Assembly (NCBI GenBank): GCA_900128395.1
Contig: LT649257.1
Location: 1-57,244 of the forward strand
Source of the DNA: Stramenopiles sp. TOSAG23-2
Taxonomy: Eukaryota; Sar
Length of the DNA stretch: 57,244 nucleotides
Direction: 5' to 3'
Below, piece by piece: positions 40,410 through 51,124 of this stretch (the stretch's first letter is position 1; the number at the start of each line of letters is the position of its first letter). The position numbers and the translations under genes are program-made. The notes beneath the pieces were generated by a model. The model ran no database searches. It saw only the letters and a list, made by a program, of their open reading frames with translations, and had not been told where the DNA came from.

Positions 40410-41768
40410 ATGAAACAGAAATATAATAAATTAACATGTTTGATATTTATTATATTGAAAATATTATTGACTACATCTAGTGACTCGATATCCATTTCTG
40501 GCATTTGGAAAGATAATAATAATAATACCATTGTATTAGAGGGCATAAGTAGTAACACAGAGGAAATCGAAAATCATAAGAAAGATGAAAAGGATGAGAA
40601 TATGAAAACAGCTGTTAATGCAAAATGTGTATCCACCGAATGTGCCTGGTTAGAGGCTACTGGTGAACGAAGTGCAGAAGGTCAAGGTGGTATGTTGTCC
40701 ATCACATTTTCATATAAAAAGCCTGATGGTATCGAAAAAGTTGGACCTATCATGGCACGGATAAGTGGTAATGGTCAACAAATTGAATTTTTTCAAAACA
40801 ATGTTTTATGGTATAAAATTGGAGAAGGAACAAATCCTGAACATTTTGACAAATCACCAAACAAATATCATGATACGATTGCATATATTGGTAAACACCA
40901 TCGCATAAAACAATGTAAGCATGGTCTATTTATGTTGAATTATTATGATACATGGGTTAGCCGCAGCTTGGGGTTGTATGGGGAATGGAGTGAATATGAA
41001 GTATCTATTTTCTTAAATTTATTGGAGCCTGGAGATGTAGTCATTGATGCTGGGGCTAATATTGGTAGCTTTACCATACCAATGGCAAAAAAAGTTGGAG
41101 ATGATGGCATCGTATATGCATTTGAACCACAACGATTTTTATCTCAAACGTTATCAACAAATGTTATATTAAATGAATTGTCTAATGTTTACACTATGCA
41201 TATGGCATTGGGTGATCATGTAGGTACATTGAAAGTGCCGAAAATTTTATACAATAAAGTCGGTAACTTTGGCGGGGTCGATTTAATGAAACAATACCCA
41301 TCAAATACCGTTTTACCATTGATGACGATTGATTCATTGATGTTGCCATGCCCAAAATTAATCAAAATCGACGTGGAAGGGATGGAATTTGGAGTTATTA
41401 AAGGTAGCCATAAAACGATTAATAAATGTAAACCATTTTTGTACGTGGAGAATAATTGTGTAAAAGGTTCGAAAGAATTGATATTAGAAATCGATTCCAT
41501 TGGATATGCATTATTTTGGGATATACAACCATATTATAATCCAAATAATTACTTCAATAATCGATTTGATATGTTTCCAACGCATATGATGTCAATCAAT
41601 ATGTTTGGTATTCCAAAAGAAAAATTAAAGTCTATTGATATGTCTACATGGATAAAAATAAATGTAGAAGAAGAAAAATTTTATTTATCACAGTATACAT
41701 TAAATTCGCTCGACAATCAAGTATTTCAAATTAAACAGAATGGTAATTTGACTCATTGCAAACGATAA
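40410..41768 (+). CDS. FkbM-family SAM-dependent methyltransferase, extra N-terminal domain
   Basis: A 452-aa protein. An N-terminal hydrophobic segment (about residues 7-22) is probably a signal peptide or anchor. Residues about 30-135 form a separate beta-rich region (SISGIWKDN, LSITFSYKKPDG, GNGQQIEFFQNNVLWYK) that I cannot name. The methyltransferase domain follows: motif I DVVIDAGANIGSFT (Asp213), YAFEPQRFLSQ, VYTMHMALGD, and LIKIDVEGMEFGVIKG (Asp321). These are the FkbM marks. The family methylates hydroxyls on sugars or small molecules. Secretory location next to glycan enzymes makes a glycan substrate plausible but unproven. Confidence 0.85.
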   Translation: MKQKYNKLTCLIFIILKILLTTSSDSISISGIWKDNNNNTIVLEGISSNTEEIENHKKDEKDENMKTAVNAKCVSTECAWLEATGERSAEGQGGMLSITFSYKKPDGIEKVGPIMARISGNGQQIEFFQNNVLWYKIGEGTNPEHFDKSPNKYHDTIAYIGKHHRIKQCKHGLFMLNYYDTWVSRSLGLYGEWSEYEVSIFLNLLEPGDVVIDAGANIGSFTIPMAKKVGDDGIVYAFEPQRFLSQTLSTNVILNELSNVYTMHMALGDHVGTLKVPKILYNKVGNFGGVDLMKQYPSNTVLPLMTIDSLMLPCPKLIKIDVEGMEFGVIKGSHKTINKCKPFLYVENNCVKGSKELILEIDSIGYALFWDIQPYYNPNNYFNNRFDMFPTHMMSINMFGIPKEKLKSIDMSTWIKINVEEEKFYLSQYTLNSLDNQVFQIKQNGNLTHCKR

Positions 41769-42079
41769 TAATCGTAGGTAGTACATAATATATATATATA
41801 TATATACACACGTACAAGCGTAGTAGAAATCCAACTGGAAGCTGCAAGCTCCCTTATTATCATAAGATATATATATATATGTCATACCTGTATGATATGC
41901 TATTTATAAATATCAGGAGACTATATATATATATATATCATATATGTGTGTGTGTGTGTGTGTGCGTGTATTTACGTTTGTGGACATAAATTGAAAATAT
42001 ATGTAATCATATACACACATAATTTTCATAATATATACACGCCACACTTTTATATATATATATATATATATATATTTCT
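41769..42079. other. Tail-to-tail intergenic region with shared 31-bp element
   Basis: No gene is seen. 41821-41851 (tagtagaaatccaactggaag onward) matches 1585-1615 at 27 of 31 positions, all differences being transitions. (TA)n and (TG)n microsatellites fill most of the rest (41791-41806, 41922-41938, 41944-41963, 42052-42074). Confidence 0.5.
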
Positions 42080-42514
42080 TTACGTATAGTAATCCAAGTA
42101 TTCTTGATATGATTTACTATGTGGCCTTCCATTTGCATTTGTTGTGAAAGCATCTATAATTTTTTTCTCTTCAATTATTTCTTCAACTGCCAATTTAAAT
42201 TTATTATTTTTAAAGAGTTCCTTCCCCAAACTACTTAATCTCCTACTTTTGCGAGTACTGCTTCTTCGTTTTCCATTATTATTATTAGAAATTAAAGATG
42301 TTCGTCTATTGCTATTAATACTATTACTATTATACACCGAGTTTGTCGTTGATTTTAATGCTTTAATCTCAGTCTTATGTTCCTCCATTTGTGTTTTTAA
42401 CTTAAGATTTTCTTTTCTTAAATAAGTTATTTCCGCATTTGCTTTTGTTAATTCTTGTTGCAAAAATGTCACTTGGTTAACAAGTTGCATCTGTCCAATC
42501 GGATTTATCATCAT
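42080..42514 (-). CDS. Small coiled-coil protein (144 aa)
   Basis: A 144-aa protein that I do not recognise. A strong heptad coiled coil covers residues about 10-55 (LVNQVTFLQQELTKANAEIT onward). An Asn/Ser/Arg-rich basic linker (RRSSTRKSRRLSS) and a short helical C-terminus ending SYQEYLDYYT follow. The coil resembles leucine-zipper proteins, but no basic DNA-binding region precedes it. It is tail-to-tail with FkbM and head-to-head with the M14 peptidase. Confidence 0.55.
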   Translation of the reverse strand: MMINPIGQMQLVNQVTFLQQELTKANAEITYLRKENLKLKTQMEEHKTEIKALKSTTNSVYNSNSINSNRRTSLISNNNNGKRRSSTRKSRRLSSLGKELFKNNKFKLAVEEIIEEKKIIDAFTTNANGRPHSKSYQEYLDYYT

Positions 42515-43251
42515 ATTGGTTTATTGTGTAAGTGTGTGTTTGTGTGTTTTGTTCTTTATTGATATCTTTTACATGTTGCAGTACAGTATAATAATTTTAC
42601 ATTGTAAGAAGAATATTCTAAATAATAATATAATAAAAAAAAATTTTTTTTTTTAGAGCCTTATTATTATTATTATATTACTGTACATACATGTATGCTT
42701 ACGTGCTTAGACTTAATTTTCTTCCAGGAGGCCGGAGCATTGCACCATTTTGTGTTTACTTTAAGGAGTCTATAAATAAGTAGTCGTCGAGTGCCAGGAG
42801 TGCCAGGAGTGCTGGAGTGCTGGAGTGCCACGCCGCTGAAAAGGTACCTGTAATAATAATACCTGTAATAAATTCAATAAATAATACAGGTAATAATATT
42901 ACCTGGTATAAACAAAAAAAAAAATATTATAAATTAAGGCCCATTTACATTATTCTAATTTATGCTTATTATATATGCTTATTATTTTATTGAAAATAAT
43001 AATAATATATATCATTTTTTAAAAATATTGAAGAGGAAAGAAAAAAGAAAGTTATATATATATATTATGTATATATACATATATATTCACTCATACAATC
43101 TCTTATCATACCTATGTTATCATCGTTTTTTCCACTAAAATCATATATAAATTACATTAAGTTTAAGTAAAGTAATTGATATCGTATATATATATCGTAT
43201 ATATATAAAAAAATAAAAAATATTAACAACATTAAAATTCTAATAATAACT
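42515..43251. promoter_or_regulatory. Head-to-head intergenic region with GC island
   Basis: This is the divergent gap between the coiled-coil gene and the M14 peptidase. The island at 42785-42838 is near-tandem gtgccagga and gtgctgga units. It is followed by repeated tacctgtaataata words (42845-42910). The rest is AT-rich with (TA)n tracts. No gene is seen. Confidence 0.45.
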
Positions 43252-45414
43252 ATGACCAAAATACAATTATTTTATAGAATAATTACTTTAACCGTGGCAT
43301 TATCGTTATTATTTATCATACTTATTACAAATGCGCAGTCTCCACCACCTACTGTTGAACGTTTTTATAAACCTGGTGTAAATCGAAGATATACGTATTT
43401 GAATTATGGACAAACTGTAAATGAAATACAACGTTTAAATCGTGATTATCCAGCGCTGATTGAATTGAATAATGCACAAGATAATTATGGAGTTGCAAGC
43501 CCAGGTTCATGTGGAAACGCACCTTGTAAACAGTACTACATACGCGTGACTGAAGAGCGCACGTTGACACCGGAGAGGCCAGAAGTATTTTTCTCTGGTT
43601 GTTTACATGGCAATGAACGCGTTGGTCCTACAACGGTGGTAGAACTTGCGCGGCTATTGGTTGAAAATTATTACTTTGGCAATAACGAATGGTTGAAAAG
43701 AATGGTACAAACACGTAGTATTTACATTATGCCCAGTGCAAACGCCCTTGGATATTATAAAAATACACGAGAAGAAAATGGTATTGATCCAAATCGTGAT
43801 TTTCCGTATGATACCCCTGCTTCACGTTGCATGAAAACAACTGCAGCCCGGGCTGTTAATGAACTATGGCGCGAACATTTATTTCAATTAGCAATTACGT
43901 TTCATGGTGGCATGAGAGCCATTTCATATGAATGGGGCAGCAATAACCATGCTGGAAGTTCCAAGCATATATCACCAGACGATATTGGATTTGAAACTAT
44001 ATGTCAAGCAATGGGAAAATATGGTGGAAAAAATATCGGTTCAAACTCCCAATATTACCCAGTTGGAATTTTAGATGCTACAGTTTACCCAGTTGGTGGT
44101 GGAATGGAAGATTGGGCATATGCAGCATCATTTGATTCTACAAATTCGCATCCATGTGTCCCTGGAGATCAACCGTTTGGTTCATATCCAACTTCCAAGA
44201 CTCGATATGATTCCAATATGTTGCGCACGTTAAATGTATTAGTCGAAACCGCAGATGCAAAAACACCAAATTCAAATACTCTAGGTCATCTTCAAGGCTT
44301 GTTCGAATCTGGAACAAGCAATGATGGGCATATTGCTAGGAACATACGACTCTGTTTATTGATGACCGATGTTGTGCAGCCATATGTTTTATGGCACAAT
44401 ATGCATCAAATCGAAACGGATGAGCCATCCATTGGTTCAAATTTAACGTTTGGATGGGACGTTGGTGGTGGATTTAGCGTGACTAAAACTTATTTACGTG
44501 CGATTAAAATCGAAGATAATGCTTCTTGCCCACATGAATTGTCAACTAGGCAAAAATTTGCTATAATCTCACACCCTACAAAAGTATTCGATACAACATA
44601 TGATTTAGCATTTAGCTTAGGTGGAGCCCCGCAAGCACCGTATAAAACATTTTGGAGTGAAAGTGAAATGCCACGTTCCAATGTTATTCTTGGTTCTCTT
44701 GGCAGTCCATATAAACAAAGGTTTTCGTCCATTGTAAAACATGATATGTTACCGGTTGGCAATTATCTTTTTGCTGCAATAGCAATAGTCGATAGTGCAT
44801 GGGAACATAAACGGCCTACGTCTTCCCCAAACGTAGATCCTATATCCCATGTCGTGCGTGCTCGAACTAAAGAAAATTATATGGCGGAAAATGGTCAAAT
44901 CAAAATCGTCGGTGGTAAGGAATGGTTTTCAAGACCACGATGTTACAAAATTACCCCGAATAAGATGGTGCATCATAAAACAGAAAAGAAACCTGATGCC
45001 AATCCAACTCCTAATGCTAAAAAAAAAACTACAGAAGATAACAAGAAGCAAAAAGAGGATAATATCACACATATTTTAGGAAATATTACTGATGCTATTC
45101 ATCAATTGGAAGATGGAAGTTGGAGAAAGGAAAGTTTGGAGGTGATGAAGAAAGCCTTGGCTGATACGCTAGTTGCTATTGTTGTTATTCTAGTTCTAGC
45201 AACCATTTGTGCATGTACGTGTAGATGTATGTATTATAAATACTATTATGCAAAGCATACGGAGGAAGAAGTTGAGACATTGACGAGTAAACGTGGAGAA
45301 AGGGATATTGAATTGGTTGGTAACTTTAAGGATAATCCAATGAGTGATGGAAAACCAGCTGCTTGGGGTAATATTGATGATGATGGGATCCATAATGATA
45401 TGGAAATGATATGA
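43252..45414 (+). CDS. M14 zinc carboxypeptidase, membrane-anchored
   Basis: A 720-aa secretory metallocarboxypeptidase. It has a signal peptide (residues about 8-29). The catalytic domain has zinc ligands His119 and Glu122 (GCLHGNERVG) and His218 (TFHGG), a substrate-binding Asn-Arg at 181-182 (DPNRDFP), and catalytic Glu332 (LVETAD). All key residues are present, so it should be active. A beta-rich C-terminal region (about 380-580) follows, then a Lys-rich linker and a TM helix (about 636-657) with a Cys-rich juxtamembrane stretch and an acidic cytosolic tail. This gives type I topology with the peptidase outside or in a lumen. It is tail-to-tail with the m-AAA protease across only 195 bp. 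Confidence 0.9.
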   Translation: MTKIQLFYRIITLTVALSLLFIILITNAQSPPPTVERFYKPGVNRRYTYLNYGQTVNEIQRLNRDYPALIELNNAQDNYGVASPGSCGNAPCKQYYIRVTEERTLTPERPEVFFSGCLHGNERVGPTTVVELARLLVENYYFGNNEWLKRMVQTRSIYIMPSANALGYYKNTREENGIDPNRDFPYDTPASRCMKTTAARAVNELWREHLFQLAITFHGGMRAISYEWGSNNHAGSSKHISPDDIGFETICQAMGKYGGKNIGSNSQYYPVGILDATVYPVGGGMEDWAYAASFDSTNSHPCVPGDQPFGSYPTSKTRYDSNMLRTLNVLVETADAKTPNSNTLGHLQGLFESGTSNDGHIARNIRLCLLMTDVVQPYVLWHNMHQIETDEPSIGSNLTFGWDVGGGFSVTKTYLRAIKIEDNASCPHELSTRQKFAIISHPTKVFDTTYDLAFSLGGAPQAPYKTFWSESEMPRSNVILGSLGSPYKQRFSSIVKHDMLPVGNYLFAAIAIVDSAWEHKRPTSSPNVDPISHVVRARTKENYMAENGQIKIVGGKEWFSRPRCYKITPNKMVHHKTEKKPDANPTPNAKKKTTEDNKKQKEDNITHILGNITDAIHQLEDGSWRKESLEVMKKALADTLVAIVVILVLATICACTCRCMYYKYYYAKHTEEEVETLTSKRGERDIELVGNFKDNPMSDGKPAAWGNIDDDGIHNDMEMI

Positions 45415-45609
45415 TACGTAATAAAGCCAGTTAGCCAGTTAGCTACTGTATTCTTTTGTTGGAGAGTAGGAAAATTATCATGCTGGCATGTGCGGGTAAA
45501 TTGAAAAAATAATTTTTTTTCGTACACACATATCTATATATTTTTAATACGAATTAATATACTGACATATACGTATTACGTTCGTAAATATTACGAAGCG
45601 TATAATATT
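45415..45609. other. Short tail-to-tail gap with shared 3' motif
   Basis: Contains tactgtattcttttgttgga running into ggagagtagg (45461-45470), attatcatg, and gggtaaattgaaaaaataa (45494-45512). This is the same order as at 12921-12970 in the four-TM/NOTUM tail-to-tail gap, with a 12-14-bp insertion in the middle. Confidence 0.55.
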
Positions 45610-48558
45610 TCACTTCCTTTGAAGCTCTTCATCTCCTTCCACCGTTTCCCCTTCATCATCTACTACATCTTCATCATCTACTACATCTTCATCATCTACT
45701 ACATCATCATCTTCTTTTTCTTTTTCTGCTGCTTTCATTTTATCTTCTTCTTGATCAAATCTAGCAAAAGATGCTCTTAAAAATTCTTTTTGGTTTTCTT
45801 GCATTTCAAATGGTCTATCTCCAATTGCAGCTATCACATCATCTTGATTAATTGTTTCCTTTTCTAATAATAATTCTGCCACTGCTATCAATGCTTCTTT
45901 TTTATCTTCCAATAAATCCCTTGTACGCTTATAAGCATTTTGTATGATTAATTTTGCTTCTTCATCAAACAGTTGCGCAGTTGCGTCACTGTAGGGTTTA
46001 TCAAATTGCATTTCCTCGCTTGGTGGAAAAGAAACATTACCAATACTCTCATTCATGCCATATATCCGTACCATACCATAGGCCATTTGCGTGACACGAT
46101 TTAAGTCATCTGATGCACCAGTAGTGACTTTGCCAAACATTAAATCTTCAGCCGCACGGCCACCCAATGCCATACACATCATATCTACAATTTGATCTTT
46201 TGTATGCAATGCAACTTCCTTTGGTAAATATTGCGCAAATCCTAATGCACCTGATCCACGTGGAACAATTGTCACTTTTAACAATGGGTCTGCATGTTCA
46301 AGGAACCACCCGGCAATTGCATGGCCAGCTTCATGGTATGCAACCGTTTTTTTCTCCTTTGGCGTCATTATAGAATTTGGTTTTTCAATACCACCAATAA
46401 CACGTTCAGATGCCTTTTCGAAATCTCGCATTTCAATAGAATCTTTCGCTTCACGGGCTGCAATAATTGCCGCTTCGTTTACAATATTGGCAATCTCTGC
46501 TCCTGCGAAGCCTGGCGTTAGTGCGGCTAAACGTTGTGCAAAGAATGTTCTTACTTCCGGTTCGCTTAATTCCTCTTCATCCATTGCCCGTTCTTTTGCA
46601 TCTTTGTATGACATACCATCTTCAATAAACCGTGCCAAGTGCACAGCTGTGCTATCTAATGTCATGTTTTGCAAATGCACTTCGAATATGTCTTTTCGTC
46701 CTTTAATATCCGGTTTGTCTACTGTTATTTGTCGATCAAAACGTCCAGGTCTCAATATCGCCTTGTCCAAAATATCAGCCCGATTTGTACCTGCTAAAAC
46801 AACAACGCCTTCAGTGGATGAAAAACCATCCATTTCAACAAGCAATTGATTTAAGGTATTCTCTCGCTCGTCGTTTGAGCCGGTAAATCCACCTTTCCCA
46901 CGTGCACGAGCAACAGCATCAATCTCATCAATAAATACAATGCAAGGTGTATTTTCACGTGCTTGCTTAAACAAATCACGAACTCGTGATGGTCCAACAC
47001 CTACAAACATTTCAATAAAATCACTGCCACTAATACTGAAGAAAGGTACGCTCGCTTCGCCAGCAGTTGCTTTTGCTAGCAATGTCTTCCCAGTTCCAGG
47101 GGGGCCAACTAGCAATGCACCTTTTGGTATTTTCGCACCGAGTTTTGTAAACCGAGAAGGATCTTGTAAGAATTGTACGAACTCCATAACTTCCCTTTTC
47201 GCTTCATCTACTCCGGCAACATCTTTAAACGTAACGTCCACCTTTCCATCTTTTGCGAATTTCTTTGCATTGCTCTGCCCAACTTTAAATATGTTGTTCA
47301 TACCACCACCACCACCACCACCCATGCCCATGCCACCACCACCCATGCCGCGCATCAATAATAACCAAAATCCAATAATTAATAATGTTGGGCTGAAACG
47401 CATAAATTCACTACCCCAATTTGTTTCGCTGACATATTGCACTGGAATAAAATCTTGCGTATCAATACCAAGCTCCCTTTGAAACACTTCCAATTTTCGT
47501 TCAAATGCTTCAACACTGCCAATGGTGAAATAAAAGTATCGATCTGGTGCACCACCACGCCTAGATTGAGAACCGTTGCTGCCATTGTAACCTCTTGACA
47601 TGCTATTCTTCTCACCTCGTTGGCTGTTGTAGTATCCTCCAGAGGAATCACTGCCACTATCGGTATTACTTCCACTGCCACTGGTTGCTGGATTATCACC
47701 CCAACGATTTCCACCAGGTTGTTGGCCTTGTTGCGATGAACCGCTAAATGAACCATGATTCAGCGTCGAATCTGGCCTTAAAACAACTTTCACAGTGGAT
47801 TTATTAACAATGATTAAACGTTCTACCTCACCTCTTGCTAATAGTTTTGATTTAAAAGTTTGAAAATTTATTTCTTCCCCATGATCGTCTTTTCCTTTGA
47901 AAAATGCCCACATCACGGCTAGCGAGAGCCCAGCGGTCATCAGACCTTGCATCTCACTGTTTGGACCAGGTGGACCAGGTGCCTCGCCTTTTCCGCTACC
48001 ACTGCTTCCTTTTGCACCGTCCTTTGCTTTGTTGCCCATAGAACGAAAACCTTCTGCCCAACTATTATTGCTACCTCCGGAGGATTTATCTGAAGCTGCA
48101 GCACCACCTTTACCTGCATCTTTTTTGCTATTGTCCTTCTTATTGCTATTCTTGCCACTAGCTTTGCTTTGCTTCTTAGCTTGATTTCCTTTTTTTGGTT
48201 TAAAATTGCCAAAACCGTCACTGCTACTAAATTTGCGTTTTTGTTGAATATTTTTACTATTACTACTACTATTATTGTTACTGTGATTTGCATTTCTTTT
48301 TATATTGTTACGTGATGTCGTGTGAATAGTTTGACGACGATTTCCTACTTGTTTTGACAAGTTGCGGGTCAAACGTAAATAGTTTTTTGCAGCACCATTT
48401 GACAATATGCCACCCGAGCGTAATTGCTGGACATTTGTCCGAGCTGCTGCTTTGACAAACGTTTGCAAGTTTCTATTTTTCGTTAATATACACTGTAATC
48501 TTTTAACATTTTCTTTTCGTAACATTTTATTCAACGCCAACCGTTGCCATGTTCTCAT
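45610..48558 (-). CDS. AFG3: Mitochondrial m-AAA protease (AFG3/FtsH type)
   Basis: A 982-aa inner-membrane ATP-dependent zinc protease for quality control of membrane proteins. The basic N-terminus ([20 protein letters not shown]) is a probable mitochondrial presequence. Long Lys/Ser/Gly/Asn-rich low-complexity segments make it longer than typical AFG3 proteins. TM1 is about 205-221 and TM2 about 389-403, with the FtsH_ext-type domain between them carrying an inserted Gly/Ser/Asn stretch. The AAA module has Walker A GPPGTGKT at 485-492, Walker B VFIDEID at 541-547 and an SRH near GRFDRQ. The protease motif HEAGH is at 742-746. The C-terminus has three DDEDVV-type acidic repeats coded by an 18-bp tandem repeat (about 45650-45705). 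All catalytic motifs are intact. Two TMs and wording match m-AAA rather than i-AAA. Confidence 0.95.
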   Translation of the reverse strand: MRTWQRLALNKMLRKENVKRLQCILTKNRNLQTFVKAAARTNVQQLRSGGILSNGAAKNYLRLTRNLSKQVGNRRQTIHTTSRNNIKRNANHSNNNSSSNSKNIQQKRKFSSSDGFGNFKPKKGNQAKKQSKASGKNSNKKDNSKKDAGKGGAAASDKSSGGSNNSWAEGFRSMGNKAKDGAKGSSGSGKGEAPGPPGPNSEMQGLMTAGLSLAVMWAFFKGKDDHGEEINFQTFKSKLLARGEVERLIIVNKSTVKVVLRPDSTLNHGSFSGSSQQGQQPGGNRWGDNPATSGSGSNTDSGSDSSGGYYNSQRGEKNSMSRGYNGSNGSQSRRGGAPDRYFYFTIGSVEAFERKLEVFQRELGIDTQDFIPVQYVSETNWGSEFMRFSPTLLIIGFWLLLMRGMGGGGMGMGGGGGGGMNNIFKVGQSNAKKFAKDGKVDVTFKDVAGVDEAKREVMEFVQFLQDPSRFTKLGAKIPKGALLVGPPGTGKTLLAKATAGEASVPFFSISGSDFIEMFVGVGPSRVRDLFKQARENTPCIVFIDEIDAVARARGKGGFTGSNDERENTLNQLLVEMDGFSSTEGVVVLAGTNRADILDKAILRPGRFDRQITVDKPDIKGRKDIFEVHLQNMTLDSTAVHLARFIEDGMSYKDAKERAMDEEELSEPEVRTFFAQRLAALTPGFAGAEIANIVNEAAIIAAREAKDSIEMRDFEKASERVIGGIEKPNSIMTPKEKKTVAYHEAGHAIAGWFLEHADPLLKVTIVPRGSGALGFAQYLPKEVALHTKDQIVDMMCMALGGRAAEDLMFGKVTTGASDDLNRVTQMAYGMVRIYGMNESIGNVSFPPSEEMQFDKPYSDATAQLFDEEAKLIIQNAYKRTRDLLEDKKEALIAVAELLLEKETINQDDVIAAIGDRPFEMQENQKEFLRASFARFDQEEDKMKAAEKEKEDDDVVDDEDVVDDEDVVDDEGETVEGDEELQRK

Positions 48559-49318
48559 ATTATTATTTTGTTTTTACACAATAATGAAATATGTAATATA
48601 TATATATATATATAGTTATAGTTATATTATATACAATATGATATAATTGAAAATTCTTACGGAGTCTTGTCAATATATAATATATCCATATATATATATG
48701 TGACTAGGTACATCTATGTCTCTACGTAAGTTTGTCTATAATTAAATCAATAGTAATATATATATAAGTATTCCTTTTTAAAAATGATTACTTGGTGGAA
48801 TTTTAAACCGTCTCACTATTGAATTTAAATTTGGAAATAATTTATTTTTTTTTTTGATTATTATTCATTTCATTCATAGAACAACAATATCCTATACTAT
48901 ATCCTTATACTATTCCTATGCTTATATGCTTTGATGGTGGCACGTTCTTGTTCTTGTGTTCTATCACAGTAGTTTCTAGTTCCCAAAAAATAATAGGAAC
49001 CAAATCAATATATGGAATACACAGTATCATACTTAATAAAAATGAAATATATGAAATATATAATACCAGTATAATAGGCCTATTTATCATATTTTCTAAA
49101 AAATAGCAATATACACCTGATGTGTTAATGATGTAGCACAAAATACCTGTAGTATATATATATTGAATATTGGGCCTTATTATTATTCTAATCATTAGCA
49201 GAAAAATAAAATATTAGTAATATCTCTCTGATTATCACATCAATCTTTTTGTTACATATAGATATTAAACATGTTCAACCTCCACACCCCTCTCTTTCAA
49301 TTGTTTTTTTTTTTTTAT
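48559..49318. other. Gap between two same-strand genes
   Basis: The only gap here between adjacent same-strand genes (both minus). It should hold the m-AAA promoter and the dioxygenase 3' end. It has (TA)n tracts, poly-T runs and an ataataggcctatttat palindrome near 49070. A plus-strand gene would be expected here from the alternating pattern, but none is visible; the short ORFs look random. Confidence 0.4.
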
Positions 49319-50278
49319 TTACAGTTTACCTGAAACACTACGTTGTGATCTTAAAAAATTAAATAATTGCCTATCTTTTCTACCACTTGCAGTATTATTT
49401 TGCACCCAATTATTTTTATTATCTATTTCCATTTTTTTTAAATGTTGTTCTAATATTGAATCATACTTTGGCAATTTAATGGATCCTTCCGGTCGGTCTC
49501 CCATGATTGTAACTCGTTGTATTATTCGTTCTGTATTAAAATTTTGAAGAACACAATGTTGTGTACAGCTATTGTCCCAAAATGCAATCGTTTGCCCACC
49601 CGTTTGCCAGGAGTATCTAACTGTATATTTCGGTTTAATGACATGAGAACATAAATATTCCAACAATGTTTTGCTTTCATCAGCTTCCAATTCAACTATT
49701 CGACGAGTAAAATGTTCGTTGACGTATAATGCTTTACGTTTTGTTACAGGGTGAATTCTAACGACTGGGTGTATTGCCATTGAATCTTGTTTATCATGTG
49801 GATCCGCGTCGTGTAATGCTGTTAAGCCATCGCACATATCTTTCATAGGTAATGATAAATCGTCATATGCAGCAGATAAATTGGTAAATAAAGTATCCCC
49901 ACCAATTTCTGCTGCTTTTACCATTTTCATGATAGATAATTTTGCCGGATGTTGTAAAAACGTTAAATCTGTATGCCATTCATCAGCTACTCCACCAGCA
50001 CTTGCTTGCATTTCAAAAATTTCTTTATGTTGCTTTGCTTCTCCTAATAATTTTAAATTTGGATGTCCCTGTAAATGACCATCCATGCTTTGTGCAAAAT
50101 ATTTTCCTAGTTGCACATGCTGTTCAACAGTTAAATGTTGTTTTGGAAAAAATAAGACTTGATGTTTTAATAATAAATCTTGAATAATTTGCGTATCTTT
50201 TTTAGATTTTATTTTTGATGCTAAATCAAAGTTAGTACATTCTGCACCTAACGATGCCGATAATTGTTTGACATTCAT
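49319..50278 (-). CDS. TauD/TfdA-type 2-oxoglutarate/Fe(II) dioxygenase
   Basis: A 319-aa non-heme iron dioxygenase. Iron ligands are His102 and Asp104 (EWHTDLTF) and distal His241 (DNSCTQHCVLQNF). The 2-oxoglutarate-binding Arg is near 252-255 (RIIQRVTIMGDRP). The substrate-facing segment HPVVRIHPVTKRKALYVNEH and the N-terminal block containing HQVLFFPKQHLT are typical of taurine or alkylsulfate dioxygenases and related eukaryotic enzymes. Substrate is unknown: taurine, alkylsulfonates and aromatic acids are all possible. It has no signal peptide and is probably cytosolic. A short Lys/Asn-rich tail follows the domain. It is complete and intronless. Confidence 0.88.
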   Translation of the reverse strand: MNVKQLSASLGAECTNFDLASKIKSKKDTQIIQDLLLKHQVLFFPKQHLTVEQHVQLGKYFAQSMDGHLQGHPNLKLLGEAKQHKEIFEMQASAGGVADEWHTDLTFLQHPAKLSIMKMVKAAEIGGDTLFTNLSAAYDDLSLPMKDMCDGLTALHDADPHDKQDSMAIHPVVRIHPVTKRKALYVNEHFTRRIVELEADESKTLLEYLCSHVIKPKYTVRYSWQTGGQTIAFWDNSCTQHCVLQNFNTERIIQRVTIMGDRPEGSIKLPKYDSILEQHLKKMEIDNKNNWVQNNTASGRKDRQLFNFLRSQRSVSGKL

Positions 50279-50456
50279 TCTTATATTATGTTACATATAT
50301 ATATTTAAAGAGAGCGCGCGAGAGAGACAATTCTTGTTTCTTTTCTTTTTCTCTTTTCCGGGTACCATTACCATTTAAAAGAAACCCAAGAATAAGAAGG
50401 GTTTGACTGGATTACTAAAACTGTATGCGTGTTGTTGTTTATTAAACTTTTATTAA
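50279..50456. other. 5' flank of the dioxygenase gene
   Basis: A short (GA/GC)n-like stretch (gagagcgcgcgagagagac) lies at about 50311-50329, just upstream of the dioxygenase ATG, and is unusual in this AT-rich region. It is followed by a pyrimidine-rich run. Confidence 0.35.
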
Positions 50457-51124
50457 AGTGCGTCCCTTTCATTGTTATTAGTGTTAAATGGATCGAATTT
50501 TCGTCCATTTAAGTGCGTTTCCTTTGCTGTGTTCCTATTAGACCCTTTTGATAGACTCATTTATATACAACTTTAAGTACATTTAAGTGCGTTTCCTTTG
50601 CTGTGTTCCTATTAGACCCTTTTGATAGACTCATTTATATACAACTTTAAGTATAAATAAGTGTCATAAATATCGTAAATATGCCTCGTTAAGACCACCC
50701 CATGGCAAAAAACGACTATTCTGCCAAATTACGTCAAAATATCCGCGTATACGCACTATTACGGCAATATATTTTGGCATATTGTTATGTTATTTACGAT
50801 AAGTTTTAAACTATTTATAATATAATAATTTATATTTATTCTAACCCTAACTCTAAGACGGTAAAAATATTCTATGTCACTTTTTCCTTGTTACCCGGGT
50901 AACAAATGATGATGTGCACCTGCTAATATTCATGATTTTCGAGAGGGGTAAAAAAAAAAGTCTTAACGAGGCATATTTACGATATTTTTGTATCAAAAAT
51001 GTACTTGTTACAGTACAAAATACCACCATACAAACAGGCTTAGCATGAACACAGCAAAGGAAACGCACTTAAATGAGTGAAAATTCGATTCATTTAACAC
51101 TAATAACAATGAAAGGGACGCACT
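50457..51124. mobile_element. TTAA-flanked foldback element (non-autonomous)
   Basis: A 668-bp element bounded by TTAA on both sides (50453-50456 and 51125-51128). Its termini are inverted: agtgcgtccctttcattgtt at the left, and the reverse complement ending at 51124. The terminal repeat covers about 80 bp. A second inverted match lies deeper: tatcgtaaatatgcctcgtt near 50671, against the segment around 50970. A 72-bp direct repeat (about 50509-50652) multiplies the subterminal aagtgcgtttcctttgctgt. It has no ORF. TTAA targets are used by piggyBac and Kolobok superfamilies, so it is probably a MITE of one of them. Confidence 0.75.

Noticed and set aside
46940..47482. 180-aa plus-strand ORF inside the m-AAA protease
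   Set aside because: Antisense shadow of the AAA domain and Gly-rich codons; its Pro runs are the complement of Gly codons.
47379..48293. Second-frame minus ORFs within the m-AAA protease
   Set aside because: Out-of-frame readings of Gly/Ser/Asn-rich low-complexity codons.
48905..49195. A hidden plus-strand gene that would restore perfect strand alternation
   Set aside because: The short ORFs on both strands here have random composition and no motif, so the exception stands.
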